Shown here one piece after another: positions 1 through 4,627 of a stretch of DNA of 7,065 bases; positions within the stretch are counted from its first letter, which is position 1; each line of letters opens with the position of its first letter. Source of the DNA: an uncultured Collinsella sp. (GTDB lineage: Bacteria; Actinomycetota; Coriobacteriia; Coriobacteriales; Coriobacteriaceae). The stretch covers positions 1 through 7,065 of the forward strand of contig CATYJC010000092.1 in assembly GCA_958407555.1 (NCBI GenBank). Reading direction: 5' to 3'. Both the position numbers and the translations under genes were made by a program. The notes under the pieces are model-generated. The model did not search any database and was not told where the DNA came from. It saw only the letters and a list, made by a program, of their open reading frames with translations.

Positions 1-35
1 CGGTGGACGGCACCGAGCCGTCGCATCGAACCTAG
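1..35 (+). CDS. Possible 3' end of an upstream gene (partial, unidentified)
   Basis: An open frame runs from the window edge to a TAG at 33-35 and reads VDGTEPSHRT before the stop. It ends one base before the stem of the terminator at 36-67, which is where the stop codon of a terminated gene would be expected. Eleven codons are too few to identify a family or to prove coding, and other frames are also open over so short a stretch. The call rests only on position relative to the terminator. Confidence 0.3.
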   Translation, partial: VDGTEPSHRT

Positions 36-67
36 AAGGGGGAGGCCTCGCGGCCTCCCCCTTTTTT
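36..67 (+). terminator. Strong rho-independent terminator upstream of acpS
   Basis: A perfect 12-bp stem (36-47 pairing with 52-63), mostly G-C, closes a four-base loop TCGC (48-51). It runs directly into six T residues at 62-67. The reverse strand lacks a comparable T-tract, so it should act on plus-strand transcription only. It would end the transcript of whatever lies to the left and separate it from the acpS operon. Confidence 0.92.
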
Positions 68-115
68 GCGTTTATAGGGCCATCACTCCACTCTCGCTGT
101 GTTTTTGACCCTCGT

Positions 116-145
116 TTGTCGCATCTTCTGCGAACGGGCTACAAT
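116..145 (+). promoter_or_regulatory. Probable housekeeping sigma promoter for the acpS operon
   Basis: A TTGTCG hexamer at 116-121 (close to TTGACA) lies 18 bases before TACAAT at 140-145 (one mismatch to TATAAT). This predicts transcription starting near 151-153, about 22-24 bases before the preferred acpS start codon. The leader would then hold the Shine-Dalgarno sequence and little else. It is the only convincing promoter-like sequence I found in the 107 bases between the terminator and acpS. No operator or riboswitch-like structure is visible there. It is read by eye and not experimentally supported. Confidence 0.55.
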
Positions 146-164
146 GTCATAGTCTGTGCAGCAT

Positions 165-172
165 GGAGGTGA
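165..172 (+). promoter_or_regulatory. acpS ribosome binding site that decides the start codon
   Basis: GGAGGTGA is a near-perfect match to the anti-Shine-Dalgarno sequence and sits five bases (counting from its GGAGG core) before the ATG at 175. An in-frame ATG at 163 overlaps the upstream edge of this site. That ATG has no Shine-Dalgarno sequence of its own and would leave only about 11 bases of leader from the predicted promoter. The ATG at 175 is therefore preferred. Confidence 0.82.
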
Positions 173-174
173 TT

Positions 175-714
175 ATGGCCGAAGCCGGAATCGGCGTTGA
201 TATCGTCGAGATTTCGCGAATGAAATCAATCCTTGAGAATACGCCCGCGTTTGTTCGGCGCGTGTTTACCGATGAAGAGCGTTCGTATTGCGATGCCTCG
301 TCTCGTCCTGCCGCGCATTATGCCAGTCGTTTTGCTTCTCGCGAGGCGGTGCTTAAGGCGCTTGGTACGGGTTTTAGCCAGGGCGTTGGCCGTAAAGACG
401 TTTCCGTAACGCGCGATAAGCTCGGCAAGCCAAAAGCGCTGCTTTCGGGTCGTGCTCTTGAAATCGCCCGGGAATTGGGTGTTGTCGAGGTCGCTCTTTC
501 TATTACTCTGACGGGTGACTTGGCTGTCGCTAATGCCATTGCGATCACCGAGGATGCTCGACCTAAACCCAAGGAAGAAAAGGTGAGCACGAAGGAGCGC
601 GTTGCTCAGACATTTAAAGAGGCTCGTTCTGTCTTAGACGAGCTCGAACAGCTGCAACAATCTGCTTTGTCGGAACATCTGGATGATGATCCGCAAGATG
701 CGCTAGGAGCATAG
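175..714 (+). CDS. acpS: Holo-[acyl-carrier-protein] synthase with a C-terminal extension
   Basis: AcpS moves the 4'-phosphopantetheine arm of coenzyme A onto a serine of apo-ACP, activating it for fatty acid synthesis in the cytoplasm. The family N-terminus is clear: GVDIVEISRM at residues 5-14 region gives the Mg2+ ligand Asp9, and RFASREAVLKALGTGF (52-67) carries Glu57 and Lys61. The usual C-terminal motif S-I-T-H-T appears as SITLT (109-113), with Leu112 in place of His. Typical AcpS is about 120-130 residues and ends near residue 125. This protein continues to 179 with a charged, Glu/Lys/Gln-rich, probably helical tail (about 130-179) ending in an acidic stretch. The start at 175 is chosen from its Shine-Dalgarno sequence. 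The stop abuts the next ATG with no gap, suggesting translational coupling to nnr. Identity is secure; the role of the tail is unknown. Confidence 0.93.
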   Translation: MAEAGIGVDIVEISRMKSILENTPAFVRRVFTDEERSYCDASSRPAAHYASRFASREAVLKALGTGFSQGVGRKDVSVTRDKLGKPKALLSGRALEIARELGVVEVALSITLTGDLAVANAIAITEDARPKPKEEKVSTKERVAQTFKEARSVLDELEQLQQSALSEHLDDDPQDALGA

Positions 715-2331
715 ATGAAACCGGTTTTGAGTACCGAGGAAGTCGTTCGCCTCGAAGATATTATCGAGCGTGAGGGTACCTCGAAGGCCGAACTCATGGA
801 GTTGGCGGGCGAATTTGCTGCCAACGAGATTTTAAAGCTCAACCCCGATCGCGTTCTTGTATTGGTCGGTTTTGGCAACAATGGCGGAGATGGCTGGGTT
901 GCCGCTGACATTCTGACGCATAAGGGCGTTGATGTAGATATCGTCTCTCCGGTTGAGCCGGATGAGATCCCTGCCGCTCTCGCTCGTCATGTCGCCCGTC
1001 GTACTGCTGGTCGCGACGTGCATGTGTGTGTCGGCCCCTCTCGTGATGAGCTGGAGGTGCTGATTGATAAGGCTGATGTTGTAGTCGATGCCATTTTTGG
1101 TACCGGTTTTCATGGTGATCTTCGTGCGCCGTTTTCAATCTGGATCCCCACGGTCAATGAAAATGCCGATCGCGTTGTCTCCATCGATGTTCCCTCGGGC
1201 CTGAATGCCGAGACGGGTGTGGTGGATGACGACTGCATTCGTGCCGAGCGTACGGTGACGATGATTGCTCCCAAGATCGGCTTATACAGCGCTGACGGTC
1301 CCGAATATGCAGGCGATCTGGTCTGCGGCGGTCTGTATGACCGCCTTGATGAGGTTATTGACGATGTCGACCATGCTGCCGAGATCGTGGAACCCGGTGA
1401 CCTTGTGGACTATTTTGCTCCGCTGCCCACGAATATCGATAAGTATTCGCGCGGTTCGGTGCTCATTGTTGCTGGCTCGGCGCAGTATCCTGGTGCTGCC
1501 ATTATGGCTGCCAAGTCTGCAGCCCGCGCAGGCGCCGGCTATGTGGCGGTCGCGACGCCGGATGCGTGTGCCAACCTTATCCGCATGGCGCTGCCCTCGA
1601 TTCCGGTCTTTGCTATTCCATCTGATTCCCGCGGTTCTTTTGGTGCCGCTGCGCGCATGACGGTATGTGAGATTGCCAAAAAATATAGCTGCGTGCTGTG
1701 TGGTCCCGGCATGACGACGTCTGCCGGTGCCATGCAGGTGGTTTCGGGCCTGCTCGAGCTCGACGTGCCGCTTATCTTGGATGCCGATGCTCTCAACTGC
1801 CTTGCCAAGATTGCAATCGACGGCATCGATAGCAATCCTGAGATGTATCGTCGTGAGCAGCCGCTCGTTATGACGCCGCATTATCGTGAGCTTTCGCGTC
1901 TCGTCGCCGGTGATGAGGTCAATGACCTTGGAACCGCGATTGCCGCCGCGCAAAAGGTTGTCTGGGCCGCCGGTTCCGATAACCTCGTTGTTATCGCTAA
2001 GGGCCCGACGACGGCCATTTGCGGTGTTGAGCGCGTGCTGCTGCCGCTCTCTGGCCCGGCGTCGTTGGCGACCGCTGGCTCGGGTGACGTCCTTGCGGGT
2101 ATTCTGGCCGGCACGCTAGCCACCATGCGCGACGAGATGGACCGCTGGGAGCTGCTGTACTCGTATGCCGTCGCGCTTCATAGCTATGCCGGTTTTGCCG
2201 CGGCGACGGAGTTTGGCGAGAAGAGCGTTATCGCGACCGATCTTATCGACTTGATCGGTCCCGCCATGGAGTTGGCGGCAAAGGATGCGCTCGATGATCT
2301 GGGAATCACGGACGAAGGGTCGGATGACTAA
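715..2331 (+). CDS. nnr: Bifunctional NAD(P)H-hydrate epimerase / ADP-dependent NAD(P)H-hydrate dehydratase
   Basis: This enzyme repairs NADH and NADPH damaged by hydration. The N-terminal domain interconverts the R and S hydrates, and the C-terminal domain dehydrates the S form using ADP. The epimerase (YjeF_N) domain spans about 1-225, with NNGGDG (55-60), DAIFGTG (125-131) and SIDVPSG (157-163) containing the expected catalytic Asp159. The dehydratase (YjeF_C, ribokinase-like) domain spans about 240-525. It shows KYSRGSVLIVAGS (243-255), LDADALN (355-361), TPHYRE (387-392), an AKG at 428-430 and GSGDVLAG (455-462) with catalytic Asp458. The length of 538 residues fits the fused bacterial form. 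AGGAG at 705-709 lies five bases before the ATG and overlaps the end of acpS. All key motifs are present, so both activities are likely intact. The neighbouring acpS and alr match the usual actinobacterial context. Confidence 0.96.
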   Translation: MKPVLSTEEVVRLEDIIEREGTSKAELMELAGEFAANEILKLNPDRVLVLVGFGNNGGDGWVAADILTHKGVDVDIVSPVEPDEIPAALARHVARRTAGRDVHVCVGPSRDELEVLIDKADVVVDAIFGTGFHGDLRAPFSIWIPTVNENADRVVSIDVPSGLNAETGVVDDDCIRAERTVTMIAPKIGLYSADGPEYAGDLVCGGLYDRLDEVIDDVDHAAEIVEPGDLVDYFAPLPTNIDKYSRGSVLIVAGSAQYPGAAIMAAKSAARAGAGYVAVATPDACANLIRMALPSIPVFAIPSDSRGSFGAAARMTVCEIAKKYSCVLCGPGMTTSAGAMQVVSGLLELDVPLILDADALNCLAKIAIDGIDSNPEMYRREQPLVMTPHYRELSRLVAGDEVNDLGTAIAAAQKVVWAAGSDNLVVIAKGPTTAICGVERVLLPLSGPASLATAGSGDVLAGILAGTLATMRDEMDRWELLYSYAVALHSYAGFAAATEFGEKSVIATDLIDLIGPAMELAAKDALDDLGITDEGSDD

Positions 2332-2333
2332 TT

Positions 2334-3479
2334 ATGAATAAAGCCGATTTGACGCGTTGGTCCTGGGTCGAGATCGACCGCGGGGCGCTTCGCCGCAACA
2401 CGAGGGCCTATAAGAATTTGCTGAATCCGCGTCAGCGCCTGTGCTGCGTGGTTAAAGCCGACGCTTATGGTCATGGAGCTGTTGAGTGCGCCAAGATTAT
2501 GTATTCGGCCGGCGCCGACATGTTTGCCGTGGCGACGGTTAACGAGGGTGTTGAGCTCCGACAGGGCGGGATTACGAAACCCGTCCTCATCCTAAGCGAG
2601 CCGCCTATCGAGGCCATTCCGACGTTGCTCGAGTTCGATATCATGCCCTCGGTCTATACGTCCGACTTTGCTCTTGCGTATGGCGAATGTGCCGTCGCGG
2701 CGGGCAAGGTGGGCAAGTATCATCTCGCCATCGAGACGGGCATGAACCGCATCGGCGTACATTACACGCAGGTGCTCGACTTTGTCCGCGGTATTGATTT
2801 CCATCGCGGTATTCAGTGCGACGGCGTATTTACGCACTTCGCCACGGCCGATGAACCTTCGGGCTGGGACTACAAGCTGCAGTGCCAGCGCTTTACCGAG
2901 GCCGTTCAGGCCATTAAGGATGCGGGTTTTGAGTGCGGTATCGTGCATTGCGCCAACACGCCGTCCTCGATGCTCGACCCCTCGATGCATTTTGATATGA
3001 TTCGCGCCGGCGTTGGCTTGTATGGCATGCAGCCGTGCGAGCTGAGTAGCCGTGTGATGCAGCTCGATCCCGTTATGAGCGTTCATGCGCGCGTGACGCG
3101 CGTGGCGCACCCTGCGATGGGCGAGGGCGTGGGCTACGGTTTTACCTACCGCGTACCGCGTACGCGCGTTCAGATCTGCACGCTGCCGATCGGTTATGCC
3201 GACGGCCTATCGCGTACGCTTTCCAATCGTATGGATGTGCTGTATCGCGGCGAGCGCGTGCGTCAGGTTGGCAATATCTGCATGGATCAGTTTATGGTCG
3301 CCATTCAGTCCAACCCGGCACACGAGATTCCCGAGGCCGAGTATGGTGACGAGATGATTATTGTCGGCCGCGATGGCGATGCCGAGATCACTATGGACGA
3401 GATGGCCCGACTGCGCGGAACGATTAACTACGAGGTCGCCTGCGGCTTTGGCATGCGTCTCGACAAGGTCTACGTGTAG
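2334..3479 (+). CDS. alr: Alanine racemase (PLP-dependent)
   Basis: Alr interconverts L- and D-alanine and supplies D-Ala for peptidoglycan. Residues 8-240 form the N-terminal barrel, with VVKADAYGHG holding the PLP lysine Lys41, TGMNRIG with Arg139, THFATADE with His168, and Arg224 before AGVGLYG. The C-terminal beta domain has GEGVGYG with the second catalytic base Tyr268, IGYADG (286-291), NICMDQ with Met317 and Asp318, and INYEV with Tyr366. These correspond to the known active-site residues of Geobacillus Alr (Lys39, Arg136, Tyr265, Tyr354). The position equivalent to its carbamylated Lys129 is Ala132 here, which is unusual. At 381 residues it has normal length. It starts two bases after nnr with only a weak GGAT-type ribosome site (2322-2325), so translation is probably coupled to nnr. 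The fold and the reaction are secure despite the substitution. Confidence 0.97.
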   Translation: MNKADLTRWSWVEIDRGALRRNTRAYKNLLNPRQRLCCVVKADAYGHGAVECAKIMYSAGADMFAVATVNEGVELRQGGITKPVLILSEPPIEAIPTLLEFDIMPSVYTSDFALAYGECAVAAGKVGKYHLAIETGMNRIGVHYTQVLDFVRGIDFHRGIQCDGVFTHFATADEPSGWDYKLQCQRFTEAVQAIKDAGFECGIVHCANTPSSMLDPSMHFDMIRAGVGLYGMQPCELSSRVMQLDPVMSVHARVTRVAHPAMGEGVGYGFTYRVPRTRVQICTLPIGYADGLSRTLSNRMDVLYRGERVRQVGNICMDQFMVAIQSNPAHEIPEAEYGDEMIIVGRDGDAEITMDEMARLRGTINYEVACGFGMRLDKVYV

Positions 3480-3482
3480 GAG
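3478..3482 (+). promoter_or_regulatory. Ribosome binding site of the glycosylase gene, overlapping the alr stop codon
   Basis: AGGAG begins inside the TAG stop of alr (3477-3479) and lies five bases before the ATG at 3488. It selects this start over the in-frame ATG at 3497, which has no such site. The overlap implies that ribosomes ending on alr can re-initiate on the next gene. Confidence 0.75.
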
Positions 3483-3487
3483 CCGCT

Positions 3488-4108
3488 ATGGGCGTCATGC
3501 ACATCCCCGGCCATACCCATCAGGCGCCACGTGAGGTCGCACTCGAGGAGATTGAGGCTGTTTTAGGCGACTGCCATCTCTGCCAGCTCTATCAGTCGCG
3601 CCATAGCATCGTGTTTGGCGTGGGAAACCCCCACGCTCGCGTCATGTTTATTGGTGAAGCACCGGGTCGCAACGAGGATTTGCAGGGCGAACCCTTTGTG
3701 GGGGCGGCGGGTGAAGACCTCAACGGCATTTTGTCCCTGGCAGGTCTTAAGCGCGAGGACGTCTATATCGCCAACGTGCTTAAGTGTCGCCCGCCGGGAA
3801 ACCGCAATCCGCGTCCCGAGGAAGTGCTGGCTTGCTCACCGTTTTTGCGCGAGCAGATTCGAAGCATCTGGCCCGATATCATCGTGACGCTCGGTAACCC
3901 CGCAACGCACTTTGTGCTCAAGACCGAGATCGGCATTACCAAGCTGCGCGGCAGGTTCCATCAGATGGGCCACTTTGTGGTGATGCCGACGTTTCATCCT
4001 GCGGCGGCGCTGCGCAATCCGGCGTGGCAGGAGTTGCTGGAGGAAGACTTTAAGATGCTGGGCGACTATCTGGAGCGGCACCCCGCGCCGGAGACCGCCT
4101 CGGAATAA
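3488..4108 (+). CDS. Family 4 (iron-sulfur) uracil-DNA glycosylase
   Basis: This enzyme cuts uracil from DNA, produced by cytosine deamination or dUTP incorporation, and starts base excision repair. Four cysteines fit the 4Fe-4S pattern of family 4 enzymes: Cys29 and Cys32 (CHLC), Cys100 in LKCRPPGNRNP, and Cys116, with 15 residues between the last pair. The active-site motif GEAPGRNED (56-64) is followed by GEPFVG (67-72). Asn96 precedes the third cysteine and TFHPAA (168-173) carries the motif His170. These match the thermophile UDGa-type family, older members of which were labelled 'phage SPO1 DNA polymerase-related'. The length of 206 residues is typical. It ends in tandem TAA TAA stops, 12 bases before tsaE. 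Its place between alr and tsaE is not part of the common actinobacterial order. The family call is secure; the exact substrate range is inferred. Confidence 0.95.
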   Translation: MGVMHIPGHTHQAPREVALEEIEAVLGDCHLCQLYQSRHSIVFGVGNPHARVMFIGEAPGRNEDLQGEPFVGAAGEDLNGILSLAGLKREDVYIANVLKCRPPGNRNPRPEEVLACSPFLREQIRSIWPDIIVTLGNPATHFVLKTEIGITKLRGRFHQMGHFVVMPTFHPAAALRNPAWQELLEEDFKMLGDYLERHPAPETASE

Positions 4109-4120
4109 TAAGGAGCGCAT

Positions 4121-4627
4121 ATGTCCCTGGAGCGCCTGGGGGTAGGTACCTATAGAACGGCTCGTACTGCCGATACGGAGCATTTTGGCGAGCTGGTCGC
4201 ACCGTGTCTAGAAGATGGCGATGTGCTGATTTTGACCGGCGGCCTCGGGGTGGGCAAAACCCACTTTACCAAGGGCGTTTCGCGCGCTCTGGGCGATGAG
4301 CATATGGTCACGAGCCCTACGTTCGCACTCATGGCCGTTCATGACCAAGGGCGTATTCCGCTGTTCCATTTTGATCTGTACCGCCTGGAGCATGCCTACG
4401 AGCTTGAGGATACGGGCATTTTTGACGTGCTGGGCTATGAGGGTGTTTGCCTGCTGGAATGGGGCGAGCAGTTTCAGGATGAACTGACAGATGAGTATCT
4501 TTCGGTGACGCTTAAGCGCGATGAGGACGACAGCGACGTGCGAACGATAACGCTTGAGGCACACGGCGAGCGCGCGGATGAGCTTTCCCATTTGATAGAT
4601 AAGGCTGTACAAGATGAGCTTGCATAA
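4121..4627 (+). CDS. tsaE: tRNA t6A37 threonylcarbamoyladenosine biosynthesis ATPase TsaE
   Basis: TsaE is the small P-loop ATPase that binds the TsaB-TsaD dimer and is needed for multiple rounds of t6A formation at A37 of ANN-decoding tRNAs. The Walker A loop is GGLGVGKTHF (40-49) with Lys46 and Thr47; the family more often has Ala than Val before GKT. Further family motifs are TSPTF (64-68), FHFDLYRLE (82-90) and LLEWGE (111-116). The C-terminal part, about 120-168, is variable and acidic. The length of 168 residues is near the family norm. AAGGAG at 4110-4115 sits five bases before the ATG and just after the double stop of the previous gene. Its end overlaps the start of the TsaB-RimI-TsaD gene by 14 bases in another frame, coupling it to its partner proteins. 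Confidence 0.96.
   Translation: MSLERLGVGTYRTARTADTEHFGELVAPCLEDGDVLILTGGLGVGKTHFTKGVSRALGDEHMVTSPTFALMAVHDQGRIPLFHFDLYRLEHAYELEDTGIFDVLGYEGVCLLEWGEQFQDELTDEYLSVTLKRDEDDSDVRTITLEAHGERADELSHLIDKAVQDELA

Noticed and set aside
105..110. TTGACC as the -35 element of the acpS promoter
   Set aside because: It matches the consensus well but lies 29 bases from TACAAT at 140-145, far outside the usual 16-19. TTGTCG at 116-121 gives 18.
163..174. The upstream ATG at 163 as the acpS start
   Set aside because: It overlaps the GGAGGTGA ribosome site, has none of its own and would put four extra residues before the family N-terminus. The ATG at 175 is better placed.
1282..1953. A 223-codon minus-strand open frame opposite nnr
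   Set aside because: It lies wholly within a gene with clear epimerase and dehydratase motifs and has a low-complexity, Arg-rich translation. I take it as a shadow.
2592..3110. A 172-codon minus-strand open frame opposite alr
   Set aside because: It is fully covered by the racemase barrel, is His/Arg-rich and shows no domain or ribosome site of note.
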